DNA of 64,000 nt from an uncultured Lachnospiraceae bacterium (GTDB lineage Bacteria; Bacillota; Clostridia; Lachnospirales; Lachnospiraceae), in contig CAJTVQ010000002.1 of assembly GCA_910579935.1 (NCBI GenBank), positions 62,001-126,000 of the forward strand. Reading direction: 5' to 3'. Below the pieces are notes generated by a model. It was given only the letters and a program-made list of their open reading frames with translations, searched no databases and had not been told where the DNA came from. Below, in pieces: positions 8,022 through 16,981 of the stretch; position 1 is the first letter of the stretch; the number at the start of each line of letters is the position of its first letter. The translations under genes were made by a program, and so were the position numbers.

Positions 8022-9482
8022 ATGGCAAAAGAATACAGGCATGGCGCATATGTAAAGGAAGTGGGTTCCAGCCTTGCAGCGCCGAGGACAAACGAAACGG
8101 GGCTTCACGTGGTTTTCGGGACTGCGCCGGTAAACATGGTGGAAGAACCGGAAAAAGCAGTGAACCGGCTTATTATGGTAAACACTTTTGAAGAGGCGGA
8201 AGAAAAGCTCGGATATTCCGGGGATTTTGAGAAATATACGCTCTGTCAGGTAATGGACGCATACTTCAAACTGTTTGCGGTGGGACCGGTGGTGTTCTGC
8301 AATGTGCTGGATCCCGCAAAACACAAAAAAGAAAACGAAGAAAAGGAATATCAGGTAGTAAATAAACAGGTAACAGTAGAAGAAATGGGGATCATTCCTT
8401 CCACGCTGACCGTAAAGACTGCAGACGATACGGCTCTCAAAAGGGAACTGGATTATATTACCTCTTTTGACGAAGAGGAAAAGCTGGTCATCACACTGTT
8501 TTCGTCCGGGAAGGGAGCAAATGCGGCATCCCTTAAAGTGAAATCGTCAAGCGTGGCTCCTGAACTGGTAACGGAAACAGAAATCATTGGAGGGGTGGAT
8601 GTGGCCACGGGAAAGGAAACGGGGCTGGAACTGGTGCGGCGGGTATACCCGAAGTGTGGCTGGTTCCCCGGCTATATCATGGCGCCCGGATGGAGCCATA
8701 AAAAAGCCGTGGCAGCAGTCATGGCGGCAAAATGCAGGGAAATAAACGGCGTGTTCCGCTGTGAATGTCTGATAGACCTTGACACGGAAGCGGCAAAACG
8801 GTATACGGACTGCAAAAAGGTGAAGGAAGAGAACGGCCTGTCAAGCGAGTCCATGATAGTGCTGTATCCGATGGTACTGGCCGGAGGGAAGAAGTATTAT
8901 TACTCCGCGGTATATGGCGCAATGACAGCGCAGACGGATGCGGACAACGATTCCGTGCCTTCCGTGTCGCCGTCAAACCGCCTGCTGAATGCGGACGGTG
9001 CGGTACTGGCCGACGGAACGGAACTATGGCTCGACCAGCCGGAAGCGAACATGCTGAACGGGCAGGGGATCGTGACCGTACTGAACAGCGGGGGGATGCG
9101 CAGCTGGGGAAACAACACGGCGGCCTATCCGGACGTAACGGAAACAAAGGACAGGTGGATCAGCTGCCGCAGGGCTTTTTCCTGGTGGGGGAACACTTTT
9201 ATCGTGACGTGCAGCGAGAAAGTGGACAGCCCGGCAAATTACAGGCTGATAGAATCCATTGTGGACGCGGAGAATATCCGCGGAAACAGCTACGTGCAGC
9301 AGGGCAAGTTTGCAGGGATAAGGATGGAGTACCACGGACAGGATAACAGCCCGGAGGAACTGTTGGAGGGGAAGATAGAGGTAAAACAGTATATCGCACC
9401 TTTCACGCCCGCGGAATACATACTGAATACCCTGTCATTTGACCCCGCACTGCTTGAGAATTCGTTAGGAGGTAGCAATTAA
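8022..9482 (+). CDS. Contractile tail sheath protein
   Basis: A 486-residue sheath subunit; the presence of this gene shows that the tail is contractile (myovirus type). The N-terminus (RHGAYVKEVGSSLAAPRTNETG), the GGVDVATGKETGLELVRRVYPK region, and the C-terminal SWWGNTFIVTCSEKVDSPANYRLIESIVDAENIR region are typical sheath segments. The C-terminal domain normally makes the inter-subunit mesh. It has an AGGAGG ribosome site. Its stop overlaps the tube start by one base, coupling the two structural genes. Confidence 0.95.
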   Translation: MAKEYRHGAYVKEVGSSLAAPRTNETGLHVVFGTAPVNMVEEPEKAVNRLIMVNTFEEAEEKLGYSGDFEKYTLCQVMDAYFKLFAVGPVVFCNVLDPAKHKKENEEKEYQVVNKQVTVEEMGIIPSTLTVKTADDTALKRELDYITSFDEEEKLVITLFSSGKGANAASLKVKSSSVAPELVTETEIIGGVDVATGKETGLELVRRVYPKCGWFPGYIMAPGWSHKKAVAAVMAAKCREINGVFRCECLIDLDTEAAKRYTDCKKVKEENGLSSESMIVLYPMVLAGGKKYYYSAVYGAMTAQTDADNDSVPSVSPSNRLLNADGAVLADGTELWLDQPEANMLNGQGIVTVLNSGGMRSWGNNTAAYPDVTETKDRWISCRRAFSWWGNTFIVTCSEKVDSPANYRLIESIVDAENIRGNSYVQQGKFAGIRMEYHGQDNSPEELLEGKIEVKQYIAPFTPAEYILNTLSFDPALLENSLGGSN

Positions 9483-10015
9483 TGAAGACAGTAAACGGAT
9501 ATAATATACCAACGGTAACAAATACTTATAATGTGTACAGGAAAGGAAATGCACTGATCGGGATGTCCAATGACATCACGATACCGGATTTCAATGCGAT
9601 CACGGAGGAAATGTCAGGTTCCGGACTGCTTGGAAAGATACAGGAGGCAGTAATGGGGCATTTTGACAGCCAGGAGATGGAAATCGGGTTCTCAAATCTG
9701 GACGATGACATTTTTTCCTTTGCAGATCCTTTGGAAGTTGTCGATCTGAACCTGCGCGCATCACAGCAGACCCTGGACAAAGGCGGGGGAAGGGCAGGTT
9801 ACAGGAGCGTCCGCATTGCAGTGCGCGGGAAACTGAAATCCTTCAAACCGGGCGTGCTGAAGCAGGGAGGCAGTATGGGCGCGTCTATCACACTGGAAAT
9901 ACATTACATCATGATCGAGATTGACGGGGAAACACAGTTGGAGTTGGACAAACTGAACTCCGTCTATCGTGTGGGCGGTAAGGATATCATGGAGGAAATG
10001 AGGAAGTACTGCTAG
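9482..10015 (+). CDS. Major tail tube protein (P2 FII family)
   Basis: A 177-residue tube subunit. The opening TVNGYNIPTVTNTYNVYRKGNALIG, the DITIPDFNAITEEMSGSGLLG segment and the late KLNSVYRVGGKDIMEEMRKYC match P2-type tube proteins. It forms the rigid inner tube driven into the host when the sheath contracts. It is coupled to the sheath gene by TAATG and followed 35 bases later by a hairpin terminator, giving a high-copy structural block. Confidence 0.93.
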   Translation: MKTVNGYNIPTVTNTYNVYRKGNALIGMSNDITIPDFNAITEEMSGSGLLGKIQEAVMGHFDSQEMEIGFSNLDDDIFSFADPLEVVDLNLRASQQTLDKGGGRAGYRSVRIAVRGKLKSFKPGVLKQGGSMGASITLEIHYIMIEIDGETQLELDKLNSVYRVGGKDIMEEMRKYC

Positions 10016-10050
10016 GCTGGCAGGGAAATATACTGAAAAACAGTTAATGA

Positions 10051-10077
10051 AAGACGCTTGGAAATAAGCGTCTTTTC
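10051..10077 (+). terminator. Intrinsic terminator after tail tube gene
   Basis: A perfect 9-base stem, AAGACGCTT at 10051-10059 and AAGCGTCTT at 10066-10074, has a 6-base loop and runs into TTTTC. It lies between the abundant tube gene and the low-copy chaperone and tape measure genes. It probably reduces read-through rather than ending the operon, because no clear promoter is visible in the 30 bases after it. Confidence 0.8.
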
Positions 10078-10109
10078 ATATATAAAAAATTATTCAGGAG
10101 GAAAAGAAA

Positions 10110-10466
10110 GTGGAAAACGAAAAATTGTTACAGGAACAGGAAACAGAAGAGATGAAGGATGAAGGGATTGTGGATGTGCAGGAGTACATGAAGGTAACAC
10201 TGTCAAAACCGTACAGACTGGACGGAAAAGAAATCAGAGAAATCGATATGAACGGGTTAGAAGACCTTACAGGAGGTGACATGATTGCGATCAACCGTAT
10301 GATGAAAAAGAGGGGAAATGTGGACGCGTCCCCGGAATTCACACTGGAATTTGCTTTCTTTGCGGCGATGCAGGCAACAGGGCTTCCGCTGGAATTCTTT
10401 TATGGCCTGTCCATGAAAGACAGCATAAAAGTAAAGATGCGGGTAAATTATTTTTTAATGTACTAG
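10110..10466 (+). CDS. Tail assembly chaperone, zero-frame product (P2 gpE-like)
   Basis: 118 residues from a GTG start, with AGGAGG 9 bases upstream. The N-terminus is acidic. The core (VTLSKPYRLDGKEIREIDMNGLEDLTGGDM, split here as a TAC-type signature around residues 27-56, and later FFAAMQATGLPLEFF) fits phage tail assembly chaperones that coat the tape measure protein during tail building. The end of the gene carries a slippery heptamer, so this is the shorter of two products. It sits directly upstream of the tape measure gene, as in nearly all long-tailed phages. Confidence 0.85.
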   Translation: MENEKLLQEQETEEMKDEGIVDVQEYMKVTLSKPYRLDGKEIREIDMNGLEDLTGGDMIAINRMMKKRGNVDASPEFTLEFAFFAAMQATGLPLEFFYGLSMKDSIKVKMRVNYFLMY

Positions 10467-10639
10467 GGATGCCCCCGGAAGATATCGGGGACGTCCGGAG
10501 AATCATGATCATACTGTCAAGGAACATGGGAACCGGGCTGGATTTCCTTTACAACCAGCCCCTGTCAGAAACCATCCTGATCGCGTGGGAATGGGGAAAA
10601 ATATGGAAGGAAGCGAAGAAAAATGGCGGCAAAGAATAG
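10110..10639 (+). CDS. Tail assembly chaperone, -1 frameshift product (gpE+E'-like)
   Basis: Zero-frame reading to TTTTTTA at 10451-10457, then a -1 shift, gives a fused protein of about 176 residues. Past the shift it reads NVLGMPPEDIGDVRRIM, then SRNMGTGLDFLYNQPL, then ETILIAWEWGKIW, ending at the stop at 10637-10639. The extension has no good start of its own and reads as normal protein, so production by frameshift is the simplest explanation. P2 E/E' and lambda G/GT do the same at this locus. The extension overlaps the tape measure start by 17 bases. Confidence 0.85.
10451..10490 (+). promoter_or_regulatory. Programmed -1 ribosomal frameshift signal
   Basis: The heptamer T TTT TTA at 10451-10457 is set in the correct phase (zero-frame codons TTT and TTA), nine bases before the zero-frame stop at 10464. 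A hairpin follows: CCCCG at 10473-10477 pairs with CGGGG at 10486-10490 across an 8-base loop, 15 bases after the heptamer. The heptamer is the same class as P2 E/E' (T TTT TTG). The heptamer is certain; the role of the hairpin is inference. Confidence 0.85.
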
Positions 10640-13600
10640 TGAATACCGCATGGCGATAAAAATAGCAGGCGAAATGGAGAAATCCCTGTATAACTGCACG
10701 GACCTTACAAGAAAGGAACTGAACAAGATCGCGAAGGAAGCCGCCAGCGCTTCCTCCAGGACAAAAGGCACGTTCAGGCAGGGATTGAAGGAAACGGAGC
10801 CTTTTTTCGATGGACTGGAGAAAGTGGGGAAAAAGACCTTCCAGGCAGTTGCTGCAGCAGCGGCGGCTGCCGGAACAACCATCATAGGGATAGGCACGGC
10901 GTCCGCACAGGCCGGCATCGCATTTGAAACGGCATTTGCAGGAGTGAAGAAGACAACAACAGCCACGGCAGAGGAATACGCGCAGATCCGCGAGGAGATC
11001 ATAGGCATGACAAGGGAAATCCCTGCAACGGGGATTGAAATTTCAGCAGTTGCGGAAGCCGCCGGACAGCTTGGCATAGAAAAGGAAAACCTGCTTGCGT
11101 TTACAAGGACGATGGTGGATCTGGGAAATGTGGCAAATGACCTTTCGTCCGAAGAGGCGGCAACCGCGCTGGCAAAGTTCGCAAATATCACGGGAATGAG
11201 TCCGGAAGATTACGGAAGGCTGGGTTCCACCATCGTGGAACTCGGAAATAATGCGGCGACAACAGAGTCGGCCATCGTGGAAATGGCAACAAGGCTGGCG
11301 TCGGCGGGAGAACTGGCGGGATTTTCGGAAGCACAGATCATGGCAACCGCAACGGCAATATCCAGTGTGGGTATCGAAGCAGATGCCGGCGGTTCCGCAA
11401 TGAGCAAGATGATAAAAAAAGTACAGGTTGCAGTGGAGACAGGAAATAAGAGTCTGAAGGATTATGCGAGAGTTGCGGGAATGTCGGTCAGTAAGTTCAA
11501 GGAGGAGTTCCAAAAGGATGGACTTTCGGCGGTCGCGGCTTTCATAAGCGGATTAAATAACATAGAGAGAAACGGAAAATCAGCAACAGTTATTTTGGAT
11601 GAAATGGGGCTTACAGAAGTAAGGCTCAGCAATGTCCTGACAAGTCTGGCCAATGCGGGTGATGTCTTTTCGGACGCTGTTGAGATGGCAAACAGGGCAT
11701 GGGAAGAAAACACGGCAATTACAGAAAGGGCAGCGCAGAAGTACGATACAACGGAAAATAAAATCGCTGTCATGAAGAACAGTTTCACGGAAATGGGCAT
11801 CGCCATGTATGACCAGTTCAACGGACCGATGCGGGATGGAATAGATATGATCACAGGGATGGTGCAGGATGCCACGGCGGACGCGGGGAATCTGGCAAAG
11901 GGAATAGCAAAAGGGGTTCCGACGGCGGTGCGCATGGTGGGACAGATGGCAAATGCGGTTGGCAGTCTGGCCGGTCCGTTCCTTTCGGTCGGCGGATGGC
12001 TGGCGGAAAATCCGGGACTGCTGGAAGGAACCATTGCCGGGGTAGGTTCCGCACTGCTTTCATATAAGGTTGCAAACGGGATAAGTTCACTGGTAACGGC
12101 GTTTGGTTCACTCAGTGCGGCATCCCTGCCTGTTTTTGGACTTGCGGGTGTGGCTGCGGTTATCGGCGGCGTTACGGTGGCGGTCAAAAAGGCGGCAGCA
12201 GAGGCAAAAAGAGCCAGCCTGGATGCCCATTTTGGCAAAATCACACTCTCCATGCAGGAACTGGAAGATGTGGCAGCATACATCATTCAGAACAACAGCT
12301 TCGGACAGTTGGAAGAGGCTATAAGTCAGCTGGGGAAACTGGAAGGGATTAACGACAGCATAGATGACAGCATATCTGAACTGAACCGGATGAACTGGAA
12401 GGTTTCAATCGGAATGGAGTTAAAGGAGGATGAAAATTCACAGTACCAGCAGCATATAGCGGGATACATTGCGGACATGCAGCAGTATATAGAGCAGGAG
12501 CAGTACGGAATAACCCTGTCAGTCGGGGTTCTGACGGGGGAGGAACTGGAAGAAAGCAATATTGTGACCCGGCTGAATGAATTTTATTCCAATAAGAGCG
12601 CGGAACTGGCAAGGCTGGGAAGGGAACTGAATGAAACCGTGACGGAGGCATTTAAAGACGGCCTGCTTGATCTTGATGAGTCACAGACGATAGCGGACCT
12701 GCAACGCCAAATGGCCAGTGTAAAAGCTTCCCTTGCATCGGGAAGCTACGAGGCAAACCTCGACCTTCTCGGACTAAAATATTCCGAAGGGGAACTGGAT
12801 GCGGAGAGTTTTCAGAACCTTATGACGGAAATCAATAACCAGCAGGTGGATGCAAGGGAAAAATACGATGAGGCATATATTACTTCAAAACAGGCATTAA
12901 ATTCCGAACTAAAGGACGGGAGCATTACAAAAGAGCAATACGATTCCGATGTAAAGGCACTGGAAGAAGGGTACCGGAAGCAGGTTGGGGAAATAGATGT
13001 GAAGGCTGCAGATTTTGTAATGAACACCATCATGCAGCAGTATGGAAGCGAAATCGGGACGCGCGTGGAAGATATGGAGACCATGTTCGGAGAATTACTG
13101 ACAGCAGGAATGGAACAGACGGACGCTTCCGGAAATGGCATCACTGCATGGGATGCGGAAAATATGGCACGGAATTTGGGCGGAAAACTGGAAGGTGCAG
13201 ACGGGGACGCATTGGCAGAATTATGGAAACAGGCGATACCAATGTATATACAGGCAGTAGAAACCATGCAGAAATATGCGCAGTCAGGGGGAGACATACC
13301 GGAAGAATTAAAGGAAATTGTTAAAAGGGGCGGTGCTATCGGTGTGCTTGCGGGAGATTATGAAAGTATATATCCGGCATTGGGAGCGGCGGCGAATGAA
13401 AGTGAAGAATATGAAGATATCATGAAAAAGCTGCAGGAAAAGGAAGTGTATATTCCCGAACAGATAGCGGCATCCATAAGCGGAAACACAGTTGCAGTGG
13501 ACGAAGCAGTGCAGGGAATATGGGACTATACGGTACAACTGCTGAAAGACCAGTTTGGCGTTCCCATTGATTTGGAAATGATGCTAAAACCGAAGATGAA

Positions 13601-14054
13601 GATGGGGGATTTACAGCCTTTGAAAATACAATCCGTTCCAGCAGACGCAATAAAGATAGCAACCCACGCAGACGGCGGATTCGTAACCAGCCCGACCATA
13701 TCATGGCTTGCAGAGGGCGGATATCCGGAATCCGTCATACCCATTGACGGTTCGCAGAATGCTCTGAACCTTTGGCAGAAAACGGGCGAGATGCTTGGTG
13801 CGTTTGACAGGAAGAGCAGGTTCCAGGAACTGAAGGAGAATCTGATGGAAAGTTATGCAGCAGGCGGCAGCATATCGAATTCGGTGGACAATTCGGAGGA
13901 AAACAGGAACTTCGTATTCAGTCCCACCATACAGATTAATGGGGGAAATACCGGACGGGGGGAACTGGATGAAGCGCTGCACATGGCAATGGAGGAATTT
14001 GAATCCATGATGAAGAAATATATAAGGAATAAAGAACGCTTTAGCTTTTCGTAA
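10623..14054 (+). CDS. Tail tape measure protein (TP901 core type)
   Basis: An 1143-residue protein that sets tail length and is released on infection. Residues about 85-330 are the TP901-type core (TASAQAGIAFETAFAGVKKT near 98, then repeated Ala/Gly-rich helices through AGGSAMSKMIKKVQVAVETG). Hydrophobic glycine-rich segments lie near residues 440-520. Long coiled-coil stretches follow around 650-800. The C-terminus carries HADGGFVTSPTISWLAEGG, the usual closing motif. By the usual rule of about 0.15 nm per residue the tail would be near 170 nm, an estimate only. The start lies within the chaperone extension. Confidence 0.93.
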   Translation: MAAKNSEYRMAIKIAGEMEKSLYNCTDLTRKELNKIAKEAASASSRTKGTFRQGLKETEPFFDGLEKVGKKTFQAVAAAAAAAGTTIIGIGTASAQAGIAFETAFAGVKKTTTATAEEYAQIREEIIGMTREIPATGIEISAVAEAAGQLGIEKENLLAFTRTMVDLGNVANDLSSEEAATALAKFANITGMSPEDYGRLGSTIVELGNNAATTESAIVEMATRLASAGELAGFSEAQIMATATAISSVGIEADAGGSAMSKMIKKVQVAVETGNKSLKDYARVAGMSVSKFKEEFQKDGLSAVAAFISGLNNIERNGKSATVILDEMGLTEVRLSNVLTSLANAGDVFSDAVEMANRAWEENTAITERAAQKYDTTENKIAVMKNSFTEMGIAMYDQFNGPMRDGIDMITGMVQDATADAGNLAKGIAKGVPTAVRMVGQMANAVGSLAGPFLSVGGWLAENPGLLEGTIAGVGSALLSYKVANGISSLVTAFGSLSAASLPVFGLAGVAAVIGGVTVAVKKAAAEAKRASLDAHFGKITLSMQELEDVAAYIIQNNSFGQLEEAISQLGKLEGINDSIDDSISELNRMNWKVSIGMELKEDENSQYQQHIAGYIADMQQYIEQEQYGITLSVGVLTGEELEESNIVTRLNEFYSNKSAELARLGRELNETVTEAFKDGLLDLDESQTIADLQRQMASVKASLASGSYEANLDLLGLKYSEGELDAESFQNLMTEINNQQVDAREKYDEAYITSKQALNSELKDGSITKEQYDSDVKALEEGYRKQVGEIDVKAADFVMNTIMQQYGSEIGTRVEDMETMFGELLTAGMEQTDASGNGITAWDAENMARNLGGKLEGADGDALAELWKQAIPMYIQAVETMQKYAQSGGDIPEELKEIVKRGGAIGVLAGDYESIYPALGAAANESEEYEDIMKKLQEKEVYIPEQIAASISGNTVAVDEAVQGIWDYTVQLLKDQFGVPIDLEMMLKPKMKMGDLQPLKIQSVPADAIKIATHADGGFVTSPTISWLAEGGYPESVIPIDGSQNALNLWQKTGEMLGAFDRKSRFQELKENLMESYAAGGSISNSVDNSEENRNFVFSPTIQINGGNTGRGELDEALHMAMEEFESMMKKYIRNKERFSFS

Positions 14055-14066
14055 AAGGAGGAAATC

Positions 14067-14255
14067 ATGTACATAACCAAACAGGGGCAGGCCTGGGACC
14101 AGATAGCAAAGGAAGTATATGGAAAAGAGACACATGCGGATTATCTCATGCAGAGCAATCCGCAGTATTTAGGGATTTTTGTTTTTTCCGCAGGTACGGA
14201 GCTGAATACGCCGAAGCTTCCGGAATCAAGAAAAGACCTGCCGCCATGGAGGTAA
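14067..14255 (+). CDS. Tail protein X (gpX, LysM-like)
   Basis: A 62-residue protein with the P2 gpX pattern: KQGQAWDQIAKEVYGKETHADYLM, then NPQYLGIFVFSAGTELNTP. The fold is LysM-like and the protein is thought to help attach or stabilise the baseplate hub. It has an AAAGGAGG ribosome site and lies 12 bases after the tape measure stop and 3 bases before the hub gene. Confidence 0.9.
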   Translation: MYITKQGQAWDQIAKEVYGKETHADYLMQSNPQYLGIFVFSAGTELNTPKLPESRKDLPPWR

Positions 14256-14258
14256 GGT

Positions 14259-15527
14259 ATGGCGGAGGCAAGAAGGGCAGAAGTGGAAATCACCTATGAG
14301 GGGAAAAACATAACAACACCGATCAATGAATATCTTGAAAGTTATACCTATGAAGATATTGCCTCGGGGGAGAGCGACCGGATAAAGATAAGCCTCCATG
14401 ATATCGGGAAACAGTGGATGGATGAGTGGATGCCTTCCAAGGGAGACAGGGTAAGCAGTACGCTTGTCCTCCGTAATTGGGATGCAGACGGGACGGAGGA
14501 GCGGCTTTACTGCGGTGAGTTCGAAGTGGATGACATGTCATTCAGCGGCCGGCCGTTAAAATGCGAAATAGGCGCGGTATCCATCCCGAGGGACGAACCG
14601 TTCAATGCGCAGCTGCGGACGAAGACATGGGAGGGTATTACGGTCCGGCAGATTGCGCAGGAGATAGCAGGGCGTGCGGGCGTGGAACTTTATTATGAAG
14701 CGGAGGATATACCCGTGGAAATCATCGAGCAGAACGAGGAAACCGACTGCAAATTCCTGTATTCGGTATGCGGGGATTACGGACTTGCCATGAAGGTATA
14801 TGCCAGTAAGATCATAATATTCGATGAGGAGACTTATGAGGGCAGGGCAAGCGTAAGAAGCATTGACGAAAAAGACATGTCGGGATGGAGTTATAATTCA
14901 ACGATGGCCGGTACTTATACGGGTGCGGCAATCCGGTTTACGGATCCGAACGATGAAGAGGAATATTCCGTGATGATAGGAGGCGGGAGCCGCATTCTGG
15001 AAATCAATGAAAATACGGACAGCATCGAGGACGCGGAGCGGAAGGGGATTGCAAGGCTGAACGAAGAAAATAAAAAAGCGGTTACGATGGAAATAACCAT
15101 GAAAACGGATATGAAGGTTTTGGCGGGAACCTGCATTGACGTGACAGGGCTGGGAGGAAAGATAAGTGGAAAGTATTACGTGGACAAGGCATCCACGAAG
15201 AAAAGCGGAAGCGGAACCTGTCAGACAAAGCTGGAACTGCACAGGGTTGTGCCGCGCATAAAGAGCGCGTCCATAAATACGGTAGAACAGGCGGCGGCAG
15301 ACGGGGCCGCAGCAGGCACACAGTATACCGTGGTACAGGGGGACACCCTTTGGAGGATTGCGGGACAGTTTTATGGAAGCGGGATGAAATATGAGGACAT
15401 TTACAATGCGAACATGGAAATCATAGAAAGCGTGGCGAAGGAAAGGGGGAAAAAGGATTCCAGTCACGGGCACTGGATATTCCCCGGCACCACGCTGACA
15501 ATACCACCGGGGGAGGCGGGAAATTGA
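14259..15527 (+). CDS. Baseplate hub / late control D protein with C-terminal LysM
   Basis: A 422-residue hub protein (gpD/gp27 type), the trimer at the centre of the baseplate. The N-terminal two thirds show VgrG/gpD features such as SYTYEDIASGESDRIKISLHD and later KEDFEVDDMSF-type strands. After a linker at about residue 345 (AAADGAAAGT) comes a LysM domain, YTVVQGDTLWRIAGQFYG to GTTLTIPPG. LysM binds peptidoglycan, so the hub may hold the tail against the Gram-positive wall. The stop overlaps the next TTG start by 3 bases. Confidence 0.88.
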   Translation: MAEARRAEVEITYEGKNITTPINEYLESYTYEDIASGESDRIKISLHDIGKQWMDEWMPSKGDRVSSTLVLRNWDADGTEERLYCGEFEVDDMSFSGRPLKCEIGAVSIPRDEPFNAQLRTKTWEGITVRQIAQEIAGRAGVELYYEAEDIPVEIIEQNEETDCKFLYSVCGDYGLAMKVYASKIIIFDEETYEGRASVRSIDEKDMSGWSYNSTMAGTYTGAAIRFTDPNDEEEYSVMIGGGSRILEINENTDSIEDAERKGIARLNEENKKAVTMEITMKTDMKVLAGTCIDVTGLGGKISGKYYVDKASTKKSGSGTCQTKLELHRVVPRIKSASINTVEQAAADGAAAGTQYTVVQGDTLWRIAGQFYGSGMKYEDIYNANMEIIESVAKERGKKDSSHGHWIFPGTTLTIPPGEAGN

Positions 15528-16252
15528 GGAAGACAGGAACGGGATTAAGGATTGGGAAAGTATCAAGCATTGACTACAAAACCGGCATGATGCAGGTTGT
15601 ATATACGGACAAGGCGGATGCAGTAACGGCCAGGCTTCCATACGCCAATTTCAACAACGAATATTGTATGCCGAAAATCGGGGAACGGGTTCTGGTCGTA
15701 CATATGTCTAACGGAAGCAGCAGGGGCGTGGTGATCGGAACCATATGGAACAAAAAGAACATTCCGCCGGAACACGGGAAGGGGCTGTACAGGAAAGAAC
15801 TTTCAAAAAAGCAGGGAGCCGCATATGTGCGGTTCGACGAAAACAGCGGTGAATATCTTGTCAGGGTACCGGTTGTCCTGCTTCACGGAATCGACCGGAC
15901 GGATCTGGAAGGGCCGGAAGTGAACATAGCGGCGAATGTAAGGACGGGTTTTGAAAGTCCGGAGCATAAAGCCGTTGTCCGCAGTGTGCATGTGGAAGGG
16001 CTGGAGGGGGAAGACATCACCGCCGGGATTGCCAATAACGTGAAAATTGTAATGGACTCCGGGCAGCTGGAGGCGCTGGTAAAAGGAATCGTACTGGAGA
16101 CAGTGGAGGCATTGGAGGTAAAAGCCGGTGATGGAATAAAACTATCGGCAGGGAGTGATGTGGAGCTGGAAGACGGGAAGTTCGCAACGACCCTTTCCGC
16201 CATACTGGAACGGCTGGAAGCGCTGGACGGTGACAGGAGTGCAAGGAAGTAG
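15524..16252 (+). CDS. Baseplate assembly protein V (central spike, OB fold)
   Basis: 242 residues starting from TTG 15524 that overlaps the previous stop, with GGGGGAGG upstream deciding this start. The N-terminal 90 residues form an OB-fold: IGKVSSIDYKTGMMQVVYTD, ARLPYANFNNEYCMPKIGERVLVVHM, GVVIGTIWNKKN. This is the pattern of P2 gpV and gp5-type spikes. The C-terminal part has short repeating strands (IKLSAGSDVELEDG) suited to a beta-helix tip. The spike pierces the host envelope. Confidence 0.88.
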   Translation: MRKTGTGLRIGKVSSIDYKTGMMQVVYTDKADAVTARLPYANFNNEYCMPKIGERVLVVHMSNGSSRGVVIGTIWNKKNIPPEHGKGLYRKELSKKQGAAYVRFDENSGEYLVRVPVVLLHGIDRTDLEGPEVNIAANVRTGFESPEHKAVVRSVHVEGLEGEDITAGIANNVKIVMDSGQLEALVKGIVLETVEALEVKAGDGIKLSAGSDVELEDGKFATTLSAILERLEALDGDRSARK

Positions 16253-16263
16253 GGGATGGAACC

Positions 16264-16653
16264 ATGGTAGGGAAATATGGAAGCATTATATTTGAAACAA
16301 ATGATAAGAGGATACTTGCTTTCCGGGATTTTACGCAGAACGTGAGCGGAAGGTGGGGAAACCACTCCATAATAGGGAAACGGGAAAAGATGGAGTTTAA
16401 CGGTCCAGGGAAGCGGAAAATAACATTTAAGATGACCTTTCATGCGCTGTACGGAGTCCGCCCGCGTGAAATGCTGGAAAAACTGGAAGCCATGGTGGAA
16501 AGGGGGGAGGTTGACTACCTGATAGTGGGGGGAAGGTCCATAGGCGGGAACCGTTTTGCCGTTACTTCCATAAGCGAGGCATGGAATACGGTATACAGCG
16601 GCGGGGAACTGGCCATGGCCACGGTATCGGTCACATTGGAGGAATACGTGTAA
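16264..16653 (+). CDS. Tail protein U (P2 gpU family)
   Basis: A 129-residue protein with the P2 gpU signatures FETNDKRILAFRDFTQNVSGRW near the start and REMLEKLEAMVERGEVDYLIVGGR in the middle. gpU acts at the tail end during assembly. It is distinct from the terminator-like gene at 7228, so this phage has both a lambda-position and a P2-type tail completion gene. The start is ATG with AGGGGA upstream. Confidence 0.85.
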   Translation: MVGKYGSIIFETNDKRILAFRDFTQNVSGRWGNHSIIGKREKMEFNGPGKRKITFKMTFHALYGVRPREMLEKLEAMVERGEVDYLIVGGRSIGGNRFAVTSISEAWNTVYSGGELAMATVSVTLEEYV

Positions 16654-16666
16654 TAAGGAGGCGGGC

Positions 16667-16981
16667 ATGTTTTCAGCAGAAGATATAAAAATACAGTTTG
16701 ATTATGACGGGCCGGAGAGGGAGGATATTCTCCGCTGCCTGAATATGCTGTACTCCACGAGGGAAGGAAGCCAGCCGCTGGACCGGAACTTTGGCCTTAA
16801 TTGGGAATTTATTGATAAGCCGCTGCCGGTGGCACAGCAGGAATACAGTTTTGAGGTAATAAGGAAAACAAGGGAGTACGAAACAAGGGTGAAGGTAAAG
16901 GAAGTCAGTTATGTGTTTGACGGGGAAAACGGAAAAATGAAGCCGGTAATCGTACTGGTGAAGGGAGGGGAATCAGGATGA
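16667..16981 (+). CDS. Baseplate wedge protein W (gp25-like)
   Basis: A 104-residue gp25/gpW-type wedge protein. The family pattern includes the early EREDILRCLNMLYSTREGSQPLDRNFG stretch with the conserved R-P-L-N-type segment, and the end KPVIVLVKGG. Wedge units link sheath and baseplate periphery. It has an AAGGAGG ribosome site, and its stop overlaps the J gene start (ATGA). Confidence 0.88.
   Translation: MFSAEDIKIQFDYDGPEREDILRCLNMLYSTREGSQPLDRNFGLNWEFIDKPLPVAQQEYSFEVIRKTREYETRVKVKEVSYVFDGENGKMKPVIVLVKGGESG

Noticed and set aside
10640..10700. A separate gene for the chaperone extension
   Set aside because: The -1 frame has no start codon or ribosome site between the slippery site and its end; frameshifting explains it better.
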